Shown: positions 1-5,110 of the stretch, piece after piece
Layout of the letters: the number at the start of each line of letters is the position of its first letter
Numbering within the stretch: position 1 is the stretch's first letter
Notes under the pieces: model-generated
What the model was told of the DNA's origin: nothing
The model's input: only the letters and a program-made list of their open reading frames with translations
Databases searched by the model: none
NCBI GenBank assembly: GCA_022566975.1
Contig: JADFHV010000184.1
Span: 1 to 5,110 of the forward strand
Direction: 5' to 3'
Length of the DNA: 5,110 nucleotides
From: Chloroflexota bacterium
GTDB lineage: Bacteria; Chloroflexota; Dehalococcoidia; SAR202; UBA11138
Made by a program: the position numbers and the translations under genes

Positions 1-785
1 TCGGCTCCACCCTCTAGCAGGTGGGTGGCAAAGGAATGACGCAGCGTGTGGGTATGGACCGCAGACCCGAGGCCAACCCTCGCAGCGTAGCGACGCACTT
101 TAGATTGGATACTGCGCTGGCTCAGACGGCCGCCGTAGCGGTTGAGGAACAGTGCGTTGCCGCTGTCGCGGTTGGCAAGCTTGGGACGCACCTCTTTCAT
201 ATAGATAGCCAGGGCGTCCCTGGCTATCCCACCGATGAGGACGGCCCGCTGCTTCGACCCCTTGCCGGTGACGCGAAGCTCCCGCGACTCCAGGTTAAGA
301 TTGCCGGTGTTAAGGTCCCTGACCTCGCTGACCCGCAGGCCCGCGGCATATATCAGCTCCAGCAACGCGCGGTCGCGGACACCCAGTGGCTCCGATGTGT
401 CTGGAGACAGCACGAGTCTTTTGGCCTCGTCCTGGGATAGGAATCTAGGTAGACGAGACTCCAACTTCATGACCCCTCTCTTCGGCAGGGGGTCAGCGTC
501 CATCTGGCCCTTGCGGACCAGCCAGCGCAGAAACGTGCGAAGGGTGCTCAGCTTTCTGGCGACGCTCCGTCGGACGTAGCCCAGCTCGTCCAGCCACGCG
601 AGATACCCCCGGATAGCGACCCGGTCCAGTGCCCTCAGGTCCGCTATGTTTTTCTGTGTGAGGTAGCTGTACAGGGGCTGGAGGTCAGTGGTGTAGTTAC
701 GGACTGTGAGCGGGGCCAGGTCCCTCTCCGCCTTGAGGTGCTCCCGGAATTGTTCAATAAGAGCGAGCCACTCATCCTGGTTCAT
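1..785 (-). CDS. xerC: XerC/XerD-type tyrosine recombinase, 3' end cut off by the window edge
   Basis: I translated this reading frame by hand: it is open from the ATG at 785 to base 1 (261 full codons), so the C-terminus lies outside the window. Residues ~7-95 look like the SAM-like core-binding domain (an ERD-L-LTVRNYTTDL helix followed by RKLSTLRTFLRWLV). Residues ~112-261 are the start of the catalytic domain. Visible catalytic residues are Arg151 (AAGLRVSE), Lys175 (VTGKGSKQR), and His246 and Arg249 (HTLRHSFATHLLEGGA). The second His/Trp and the Tyr nucleophile would lie about 10-35 residues beyond the edge; family members are about 300 residues. Known family role: strand exchange at dif to resolve chromosome dimers. 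XerC is favoured over XerD or a phage-like integrase only because of the dprA-topA context. There is no Shine-Dalgarno before the ATG. An in-frame ATG at 854 also exists, but its extra residues do not resemble the family. Confidence 0.9.
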   Translation of the reverse strand, partial: MNQDEWLALIEQFREHLKAERDLAPLTVRNYTTDLQPLYSYLTQKNIADLRALDRVAIRGYLAWLDELGYVRRSVARKLSTLRTFLRWLVRKGQMDADPLPKRGVMKLESRLPRFLSQDEAKRLVLSPDTSEPLGVRDRALLELIYAAGLRVSEVRDLNTGNLNLESRELRVTGKGSKQRAVLIGGIARDALAIYMKEVRPKLANRDSGNALFLNRYGGRLSQRSIQSKVRRYAARVGLGSAVHTHTLRHSFATHLLEGGA

Positions 786-900
786 GGGCGGAGCGTAGCG
801 AAGGATGCGGCAGTGGCGCCAGCGGTTTTCGGGCCAGTTTGTTGCGGGGGCCATGAGTGGCTGGGGGTCTAGTCGAGAGATATCGTGTCAGGCTGAAGAG

Positions 901-919
901 TCCTTCCGTGCCGGAAGGA
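901..919. repeat. Perfect 8-bp hairpin with 3-nt loop
   Basis: TCCTTCCG at 901-908 is the exact reverse complement of CGGAAGGA at 912-919, with loop 909-911. It lies about 115 bp upstream of the xer start. It could stall or end transcripts coming from topA, but no U-tract follows on either strand, so terminator function is only a guess. Confidence 0.55.
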
Positions 920-936
920 AGATGAAGTGTCTGGGA

Positions 937-956
937 CCGGGCGATTGGCTGCCCGG
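937..956. repeat. 6-bp GC hairpin with 8-nt loop
   Basis: CCGGGC at 937-942 pairs exactly with GCCCGG at 951-956. It is a short all-GC stem close to the 901-919 hairpin. A stem of this size can occur by chance in GC-rich DNA, so its meaning is uncertain. Confidence 0.35.
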
Positions 957-1013
957 CGGCTATCGGCCAGCGGAACGTTCTAGCACGCTGATGAAATGTG
1001 GGGTGTGCAGTCC

Positions 1014-1029
1014 TCCCGATAAATCGGGA
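1014..1029. repeat. TCCCGA-N4-TCGGGA hairpin, copy 1
   Basis: TCCCGA at 1014-1019 and TCGGGA at 1024-1029 form an inverted repeat around TAAA; the first and last loop bases also pair, giving 7 bp. The same pair of half-sites with the same 4-base spacing recurs at 1140-1155 and 4711-4726. Confidence 0.6.
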
Positions 1030-1045
1030 TCGGGATTGCCGGGAG

Positions 1046-1064
1046 TCTGAGGATGTCCCTCAGA
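1046..1064. repeat. 7-bp hairpin TCTGAGG/CCTCAGA
   Basis: TCTGAGG at 1046-1052 pairs perfectly with CCTCAGA at 1058-1064, leaving a 5-nt loop. It is one of the stacked stems in the topA-xer gap. No T-run adjoins it. Confidence 0.45.
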
Positions 1065-1066
1065 TA

Positions 1067-1136
1067 CCATTCCTTCCCCCTTCCTGGCCAGAGCCTGTCC
1101 TGAGTCAGCCGAAGGAAAGGGGGTCAGGGGGGATGG
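1067..1136. repeat. Imperfect inverted repeat of about 70 bp
   Basis: The outer CCAT at 1067-1070 matches ATGG at 1133-1136. Inside, CCCCC at 1076-1080 pairs with GGGGG at 1119-1123, and TTCC at 1081-1084 pairs with GGAA at 1114-1117 with one bulged A. The centre contains the 8-bp palindrome CTGGCCAG (1084-1091) and a CCTGTCCTGAG...GCCGAAGG stretch (1094-1115). I have seen wording like the latter as a dispersed intergenic repeat in other genomes, but I cannot verify copy number here. The shape suggests a repeat-element remnant rather than a gene. Confidence 0.45.
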
Positions 1137-1139
1137 TCG

Positions 1140-1155
1140 TCCCGACTCGTCGGGA
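1140..1155. repeat. TCCCGA-N4-TCGGGA hairpin, copy 2
   Basis: TCCCGA at 1140-1145 and TCGGGA at 1150-1155 flank CTCG. With the preceding GTCG (1136-1139) the 20 bases match 4707-4726 at 18 positions in the same orientation; the two differences are in the loop. This shared word links the topA-xer gap with the palindromic element upstream of dprA. Confidence 0.65.
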
Positions 1156-1206
1156 TTCGGTACCCTGCTAGGCCCTTCGCTCCGCTCAGGGTGACATACA
1201 CCGAAT
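1155..1206. repeat. Two-part hairpin carrying a CCCT/AGGG repeat motif
   Basis: ATTCGGT (1155-1161) pairs with ACCGAAT (1200-1206), and directly inside it ACCCTG (1162-1167) pairs with CAGGGT (1187-1192). Together they make 13 bp of perfect stem interrupted by one 7-base bulge (1193-1199). Nested in it is an alternative stem, CCCT (1173-1176) with AGGG (1188-1191). Read on the minus strand, 1196 down to 1176 resembles the left arm of the element at 4622-4738, so this is likely a partial or diverged copy of the same family. Confidence 0.55.
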
Positions 1207-1266
1207 GACCTGAGTCCGCGTCAAGACCCTCAGTCCGAAATCGGGTAAACAGCCGCGAATAGCCCG

Positions 1267-3420
1267 CTAAACGGCGATCTCCACAGGCTCTTCCTCGGGC
1301 ACGGGGCCGTGGTAGTCGCACGAGGTGCACTGGGCGCGGTCCCGGCCGGATGTCAGGAGGAGCTTGCTGCACTCCGGACATGGCTGGGGCAGCGGCCTGC
1401 GGTTGACGGCGAAGTTGCAAGTCGGGTAGTTGGAGCAGCCATAGAAGGTCCTCCGTCCCTTGCCTTTCTGACGGCGCTCCACGAGGTCGCCACCGCACTC
1501 GGGGCACTCCACACCCACGCGGGCCAGCAGCGGACGCGAGTTCCGGCACTCGGGGAACCCGCTGCACGAGAGGAACCGGCCGTAGCGGCCCGTCTTGATG
1601 ACCATGGGCCGCTCGCACTTCTCGCAGACCTCGTCGGTCTCCTCATCTATCTGGTCTCGCGGCACCCGTTCGGCGTCCCGCATGGCGCGCTCGATCGCCT
1701 CATCGAACGGGCCGTAGAAGTCTCGCAACACGGGCGTCCACTCGCGCTCTCCGCTGGCGATATCGTCCAGCTCCTCCTCCACACGGGCGGTGAACCCGAT
1801 GTCCATGACGTCGGGGAAGTGGGTCGTCAGCAGACCCGTGACCGCCGTTCCCAGCTTCGTCGGGACGAACCGCCCCTTCTCCTTCCGAACGTAGTCTCTC
1901 GCCATTATGGTGCCGATTATCGGCACATAAGTGCTGGGACGGCCGATCCCCTGCTCCTCCATCTCCTTGATGAGCGTCGGCTCCGAGTACCGTGGCGGAG
2001 GCTGGGTGAAGTGCTGCTCCGGCGTCAGCGAGCGTAGGTCCAGCGCGTCGCCCTTGGCCAGGTCTGGAAGGGGCGCGGTCTCCTCTTGGTCGCCGTCGGC
2101 GCTCGCATCGTCGCGGTCCTCCATGTAAAGCACCCGGAACCCTGGGAACTTGAGGACCGAGCCTTTCACGCGAAAGACGTATACGCTATCCGACCTCTTG
2201 CCTGGCGCCGTAATATCCACGGTGGTCGAGTCGAACAGGGCGTCCGCCATCTGGCTGGCCAGCATGCGCTTCCAGACCAGATCGTAGAGCCTGAACTGCT
2301 CCGGGCTCAGGTGCTGACGGACGGTCTCGGGCTCCCTTGCGATAGACGTGGGCCGGATCGCCTCGTGGGCCTCCTGGGCTCCCCGGACCTTCTTGGTGTA
2401 CTTCCGCGGCGACTTCGGAGCGTACTGGTCGCCGAACCTTTTCCTTATGTAGCCAGCGGCCTCGCTCAGAGCGCTGGAGGCCACGTTGGTCGAATCGGTC
2501 CTCATATATGTGATGAGCCCGACGGAGCCCTCGTTTCCTATCGAAAGGCCCTCGTAGAGCTGCTGGGCAACCTGCATCGTCCGGCGCCCGGAGAAGCGCA
2601 GCTTCCGCGATGCTTCCTGCTGGAGCGTGCTTGTTATGAACGGCGGCGAAGGCCGGCTGTGGGCCTCGCGTTTGCGCACCGAGTCGACCGCGAAGTCCGC
2701 GTCGTCGAGGTCGGCCGTTATCTCGTTGGCACGCTCCCCGTTGGGGATGCTGACCTCGCCCTTCTCACCCTTGATGGAATGCAGCGCGGCCTTGAACTCA
2801 GGCGACCGCCCGTTCTCGCTCTTGGCCAGAACCGCTTCGATGGACCAGTACTCCACGGGAACGAAGACATGGATCTCCCGCTCTCGGTCCACCACCATGC
2901 GCAGGGCCACCGACTGGACCCGCCCCGCCGAGAGGCCGCGACGGACCTTTCCCCAGAGGACCGGGCTGAGCCGGTAACCCACTAGCCTGTCTAGGATACG
3001 GCGGGCCTGCTGGGCGTCGATAAGGTCCTGGTCCAGCTCCCTTGGGTTGGCGAAGGCCTCCTCGATCGCCTGCCGTGTGATCTCATGGAAGACCACGCGC
3101 TTGACCTTGGACTTGTCGATCTTGGCCGCGTTGATGAGGTGCCAGGAGATGGCCTCTCCCTCGCGGTCGGGGTCCGTCGCCAGATACACGGTATCGGCCG
3201 CCTTGGAGGCCTTTGCCAGCTCCGCGACGACCTTCCTCTTGTCCGGCATGATTGCGTAGGTGGGGTGGAAGCCGGAGTCGTCTACTTCTACCCCCATCTC
3301 GCCGCGCGGGAGGTCCCTGACGTGGCCCATGGAGGCCTTGGCTTCGTACTTGGGCCCCAGGAAGCGCGCCACAGTGCGCGCCTTCGCGGGCGATTCAACG
3401 ATCACTAGGTCTTTCGCCAT
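1267..3420 (-). CDS. topA: DNA topoisomerase I (type IA)
   Basis: The 717-residue protein relaxes negatively supercoiled DNA by cutting and passing single strands, with Mg2+ and a transient 5'-phosphotyrosine link. The N-terminal Toprim domain (~1-115) shows Glu9 and Lys13 in VIVESPAKA and the acidic triad Asp83, Asp85, Glu87 in DPDREGE. RGLSAGRVQSVALR (161-174) is a family signature. The active-site tyrosine is Tyr305 with Arg307 (LITYMRTDS), and EEQGIGRPSTY (488-498) is also conserved. The C-terminus has three four-cysteine zinc ribbons: Cys599/602/619/625, Cys639/642/662/668 and Cys681/684/698/701, followed by a short acidic tail. The length is near the shorter bacterial forms (B. subtilis about 690) and complete; no key residue is missing. 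The start at 3420 gives the family-typical MAKDLVIVESP and has a ribosome binding site inside the end of dprA. It is co-transcribed with dprA. Confidence 0.98.
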   Translation of the reverse strand: MAKDLVIVESPAKARTVARFLGPKYEAKASMGHVRDLPRGEMGVEVDDSGFHPTYAIMPDKRKVVAELAKASKAADTVYLATDPDREGEAISWHLINAAKIDKSKVKRVVFHEITRQAIEEAFANPRELDQDLIDAQQARRILDRLVGYRLSPVLWGKVRRGLSAGRVQSVALRMVVDREREIHVFVPVEYWSIEAVLAKSENGRSPEFKAALHSIKGEKGEVSIPNGERANEITADLDDADFAVDSVRKREAHSRPSPPFITSTLQQEASRKLRFSGRRTMQVAQQLYEGLSIGNEGSVGLITYMRTDSTNVASSALSEAAGYIRKRFGDQYAPKSPRKYTKKVRGAQEAHEAIRPTSIAREPETVRQHLSPEQFRLYDLVWKRMLASQMADALFDSTTVDITAPGKRSDSVYVFRVKGSVLKFPGFRVLYMEDRDDASADGDQEETAPLPDLAKGDALDLRSLTPEQHFTQPPPRYSEPTLIKEMEEQGIGRPSTYVPIIGTIMARDYVRKEKGRFVPTKLGTAVTGLLTTHFPDVMDIGFTARVEEELDDIASGEREWTPVLRDFYGPFDEAIERAMRDAERVPRDQIDEETDEVCEKCERPMVIKTGRYGRFLSCSGFPECRNSRPLLARVGVECPECGGDLVERRQKGKGRRTFYGCSNYPTCNFAVNRRPLPQPCPECSKLLLTSGRDRAQCTSCDYHGPVPEEEPVEIAV

Positions 3421-3426
3421 ATTTGA

Positions 3427-4545
3427 TTACACCGCCTGATACTCGGCTTCGGTCTCCCGCAGCCTGATATAGTTCATACCGCCGACCTGTTTCACCATGC
3501 CTTTGAGCTCCATCATAGCCAACGCGCCACTGACCGTCGAGATGCCCAACCGGGACGCGCGGAGGATATCGTCGATATGGACAGGGTCGTAGGTCACGTA
3601 GCTCAGCACGTCCGATTCGCTCTCGTCCTGGGGGAACAGGGCGGCCATCTCCATCTGCTCGCCGACCCACGTGAGGTTCAGCTCCTCCAGCACGTCCTCG
3701 TACCTCGAGACCAGCTTCGCCCTGGCATCGCTGATGAGCCGGTTGGTCCCCCGGCTGCCGGGGGAGAAGATATTGCCCGGCACCGCGAAGACCTCCCTGT
3801 TCTGCTCCAGGGCGTGGTTGGCTGTCAGCAGCGCACCGCTGCTCTCTCCAGCCTCGATGACCACCGTACCGAGGGTCATGCCGCTCATGATCCGGTTCCG
3901 TCTGGGGAAGTTTTGAGCGTCTGGCCTCGTTCCAAGGGGGTGCTCGGAGAGCATCGCCCCCTTTCCGACTATCTCTTCGGCCAGGTTGGAGTGCTCCCGG
4001 GGATAGACGACGTCGATCCCGCTGCCGAGAACGGCTATCGTCCTCTGCCCCGCCTCCAGCGCGGCGCGATGGACGATTGAGTCTATGCCTCGTGCCAGTC
4101 CGCTGACGATGGTGACGCCGGCCCGCGCCAGGTCGTAAGACAGCCTGTGGGCGGCCTCGCGACCGTAAGCCGTCGGCTTCCGGGTGCCAACGACGGCAAG
4201 CGAGCGCTCGTCCTCCGGCGCAAGCTCCCCACGGACGTACAGCACCGGCGGCAGGTCGTAGATCTCCTTGAGCCGCGGAGGATAGTCGGGATCGTGCCAG
4301 GTGATGGCCCGTGTCCCGGCACCCTGAAGCCGCTCGAGCTCCGCGTCGGGGTCGACGGTAGCCCGTCGGGAGACGATCCGTAGCGCCGTCTTGCTGTCGA
4401 TGCCCGCCGCCTGTAGGTCATGCGGACCGGCGTGCCAGGCGGCTTCCAACGTCCCGAAGTGGCGCTCCAACGCCATGAATCGCGCCCGACCGATGCGAGG
4501 AACACGGTTGAACGCGACCCAGTATTTGAGCTCGTCAGTCTCCAT
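3427..4545 (-). CDS. dprA: DNA-processing protein DprA (Smf)
   Basis: The 372-residue cytoplasmic protein belongs to the DprA/Smf family, which binds incoming single-stranded DNA during transformation and loads RecA; many non-competent bacteria keep it too. Residues ~1-60 are a helix-hairpin-helix/SAM-like region (FNRVPRIGRARFMALERHF). The Rossmann-like DprA domain (~80-290) shows VVGTRKPTAYG (118-128), IVSGLARGID (146-155), VLGSGIDVVYP (172-182), FPRRNRIMSG (213-222), VVIEAGESSGAL (228-239), VPGNIFSPGSRGTN (255-268). Residues ~310-365 form the C-terminal winged helix (VHIDDILRASRLGISTVSGALAMMELKGMV region). The three-domain build and length match full-length family members such as E. coli Smf (about 374). 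It is the first gene of a dprA-topA unit. The ATG at 4545 lacks a Shine-Dalgarno sequence, fitting the very short leader predicted from the promoter at 4563-4571. Whether it serves transformation cannot be told, as no com genes are in view. Confidence 0.97.
   Translation of the reverse strand: METDELKYWVAFNRVPRIGRARFMALERHFGTLEAAWHAGPHDLQAAGIDSKTALRIVSRRATVDPDAELERLQGAGTRAITWHDPDYPPRLKEIYDLPPVLYVRGELAPEDERSLAVVGTRKPTAYGREAAHRLSYDLARAGVTIVSGLARGIDSIVHRAALEAGQRTIAVLGSGIDVVYPREHSNLAEEIVGKGAMLSEHPLGTRPDAQNFPRRNRIMSGMTLGTVVIEAGESSGALLTANHALEQNREVFAVPGNIFSPGSRGTNRLISDARAKLVSRYEDVLEELNLTWVGEQMEMAALFPQDESESDVLSYVTYDPVHIDDILRASRLGISTVSGALAMMELKGMVKQVGGMNYIRLRETEAEYQAV
3430..3437 (-). promoter_or_regulatory. 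Ribosome binding site of topA, inside the end of dprA
   Basis: On the minus strand the sequence is AGGCGGTG, one mismatch from AGGAGGTG, 9 nt ahead of the topA ATG at 3420. It overlaps the last codons of dprA, whose TAA is at 3429-3427. This supports the chosen topA start and translational linkage of the two genes. Confidence 0.7.
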
Positions 4546-4562
4546 AAGGGCTACGGTCTAGA

Positions 4563-4571
4563 ATTGTAGCA
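4563..4571 (-). promoter_or_regulatory. Extended -10 promoter for dprA-topA
   Basis: On the minus strand the sequence reads TGC-TACAAT, an extended -10 element (TGn plus a hexamer one base from TATAAT). No good -35 box lies 16-18 bp upstream, which is usual for extended -10 promoters. Transcription would begin near 4556, about 11 nt before the dprA ATG, leaving almost no leader. This is a sequence-based inference. Confidence 0.5.
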
Positions 4572-4600
4572 CAGGACAACACAGTGGCCGACCGGGGGTC

Positions 4601-4614
4601 AGTCACGCGTGACT
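4601..4614. promoter_or_regulatory. Perfect 14-bp palindrome, possible operator upstream of dprA
   Basis: AGTCACGCGTGACT equals its own reverse complement at all 14 positions. Its centre is about 51 bp upstream of the predicted dprA transcription start, a place where dimeric regulators often bind. No regulator is visible in the window, so the operator role is inferred from symmetry and position only. Confidence 0.4.
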
Positions 4615-4621
4615 TAATCGA

Positions 4622-4738
4622 TGTCATTCTGAACGGTAGTGAAGAATCTGGAGGGGTTGGGGGAGTCCGCGACCTAGCCCGGATGAGCCCCCACCTCAGA
4701 TTCTTCGTCGTCCCGACGTGTCGGGACTCAGAATGACA
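4622..4738. repeat. 117-bp palindromic repeat element with inverted ends
   Basis: The ends are a perfect 11-bp inverted repeat, TGTCATTCTGA (4622-4632) and TCAGAATGACA (4728-4738). A second perfect 10-bp inverted pair lies inside: GAAGAATCTG (4641-4650) and CAGATTCTTC (4697-4706). The middle pairs only partly (G-rich 4653-4664 with CCCCC 4689-4693 region). The right arm also carries a GTCCCGA/TCGGGAC hairpin (4710-4727). It has no coding capacity and no obvious target-site duplication. The shape fits a MITE- or REP-like element; the CATTCTGA...GAAGAATCT wording is one I recall as widespread in intergenic DNA, though copy number cannot be checked here. It lies between tRNA-Ser(GGA) and the dprA promoter. 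Confidence 0.75.
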
Positions 4739-4815
4739 GGCGGGGCAGTATCTTCTCGAATCATCGGAACATGTGTGACTCACCACTAGGGGTCAAGAGG
4801 CCTGGTTGGTTGGGA

Positions 4816-4907
<92 letters not shown>

Positions 4908-4922
4908 GTGGGTGGGGGTGGG

Positions 4923-5004
4923 AGTTATCAGTTTTCAGTAGTTAGTAGTCAGTGTTAGAACTGTTAACCGACAACTGTTAACTGACAACTGTTAACTGAC
5001 GACT
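4923..5004. repeat. Inverted array of 7-bp repeats between the two tRNA-Ser genes
   Basis: From 4923 to 4957 the plus strand reads as five 7-bp units close to AGTTNNC. After one spacer base, 4959-5004 reads as units of the reverse complement, GNNAACT, in alternating GTT and GAC versions. The second block also contains three copies of a 14-mer, AACTGTTAACTGAC (4959-4972 with one change, 4973-4986, 4987-5000). The two blocks face each other, so the array could fold into a long imperfect hairpin. The unit length and lack of unique spacers rule out CRISPR. Confidence 0.8.
4924..4952 (-). promoter_or_regulatory. Possible tRNA-Ser(GGA) promoter within the heptamer repeats
   Basis: On the minus strand, CTGACT (4952-4947) and GATAAC (4929-4924) are 17 bp apart and each matches four of six bases of the -35 and -10 consensus. 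Transcription would begin about 10 nt before the tRNA. The match is modest and could be a by-product of the 7-bp repeat; co-transcription from the upstream tRNA is equally possible. Confidence 0.25.
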
Positions 5005-5013
5005 TCCTCCGCG

Positions 5014-5100
5014 CGGAGAGGGTGGGATTCGAACCCACGATGAGATTGCTCCCATACTGGTTTTCGAGACCAGCGCCTTAAGCCGCTCGGCCACCTCTCC
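5014..5100 (-). tRNA. tRNA-Ser(CGA)
   Basis: The 87-nt gene has acceptor strands GGAGAGG (5100-5094) and CCTCTCC (5021-5015) and discriminator G (5014). The anticodon stem CTGGT/ACCAG holds the loop CTCGAAA, anticodon CGA at 5066-5064, which reads UCG. The long variable arm pairs ATGGGA with TCTCAT (one G-U pair), as expected for serine. The T-arm GTGGG-TTCGAAT-CCCAC and the acceptor stem are identical to those of the neighbouring tRNA-Ser(GGA), suggesting duplication or shared identity constraints. Unlike that gene it does not encode CCA (CGC follows at 5013-5011), so CCA must be added after transcription. Confidence 0.97.
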
Positions 5101-5110
5101 CCCGGCCCGA

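Larger units (their letters stand above)
786..1266. other. Hairpin-rich intergenic region between topA and xer
   Basis: This stretch of about 480 bases has no gene I can support. The only open frame of note (805-1050, plus strand) has no recognisable protein features and lies against the direction of every gene here. What it does hold is a run of inverted repeats, listed separately, at 901-919, 937-956, 1014-1029, 1046-1064, 1067-1136, 1140-1155 and 1155-1206. None is followed on the minus strand by a clear T-run, so I cannot name one as an intrinsic terminator for topA. Because of the gap, xer probably has its own promoter, but I found no convincing -35/-10 pair for it. Confidence 0.7.

Noticed and set aside
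1..785. Mobile-element integrase with tRNA-Ser as attachment site
   Set aside because: The recombinase resembles housekeeping XerC/D, sits beside dprA-topA, and there is no cargo or direct repeat of a tRNA 3' end in the window.
783..854. Alternative xer start at the in-frame ATG at 854
   Set aside because: It would add 23 residues rich in W, R, C and P that do not resemble the Xer N-terminus; the ATG at 785 gives the usual length before the core-binding domain. Neither has a Shine-Dalgarno, so the choice is not certain.
901..919. Rho-independent terminator for topA
   Set aside because: The stem is good but no run of T follows on the minus strand and it is about 350 bp past the topA stop.
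805..1050. 81-codon plus-strand frame in the topA-xer gap
   Set aside because: It opposes all neighbouring genes, spans several hairpins and has no recognisable features.
1124..1618. 164-codon minus-strand frame overlapping the topA C-terminus
   Set aside because: It is out of frame with topA over the zinc-ribbon region, and its tail runs into hairpin repeats; not a real protein.
1309..2037. 242-codon plus-strand frame antisense to the topA 3' half
   Set aside because: Same reason: a shadow of topA with arginine/leucine-rich composition and no recognisable domain.
2086..2985. 299-codon open frame on the plus strand
   Set aside because: It lies wholly antisense to the well-conserved topA; long antisense frames are expected in GC-rich genes, and its translation shows no family motif.
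4535..4786. 83-codon minus-strand frame upstream of dprA
   Set aside because: It is translated through the 117-bp palindromic element and the dprA promoter and overlaps the dprA start; coding is very unlikely.
4923..5004. CRISPR array
   Set aside because: Units are only 7 bp with no unique spacers, in two inverted blocks; this is a simple repeat array.

Overview
The window looks like GC-rich bacterial chromosome with every recognisable gene on the minus strand, so transcription runs from high to low coordinates. In that order it holds two tRNA-Ser genes (anticodons CGA and GGA), dprA (DNA-processing protein), topA (type IA DNA topoisomerase I) and the N-terminal ~85% of a XerC/XerD-type tyrosine recombinase that runs off the left edge. 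The dprA-topA-xer order is a known neighbourhood in Firmicutes and other bacteria. The protein sequences and the style of intergenic repeat suggest Chloroflexota (Dehalococcoidia/SAR202-like), but this is an impression from residues and composition, not a search result.

Layout: 1-785 partial xer; 786-1266 a gene-free gap of about 480 bp packed with hairpins and repeat fragments; 1267-3420 topA; 3427-4545 dprA, 6 bp from topA and clearly co-transcribed with it; 4546-4815 an intergenic region with an extended -10 promoter for dprA, a perfect 14-bp palindrome and a 117-bp palindromic repeat; 4816-4907 tRNA-Ser(GGA); 4908-5013 a spacer made almost entirely of 7-bp repeats arranged in two inverted blocks; 5014-5100 tRNA-Ser(CGA); 5101-5110 nothing seen.

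The protein genes all concern DNA: DprA binds single-stranded DNA and loads RecA, TopA relaxes negative supercoils, and Xer enzymes resolve chromosome dimers. Their neighbourhood is conserved, but no shared biochemical pathway is shown here. The two tRNAs read UCC/UCU and UCG serine codons.

I do not see a new multi-gene system. The least explained material is in the intergenic DNA: a repeat family with fragments on both sides of dprA-topA, whose small stem changes sequence between copies while keeping its pairing, and an inverted heptamer array between the two tRNAs.
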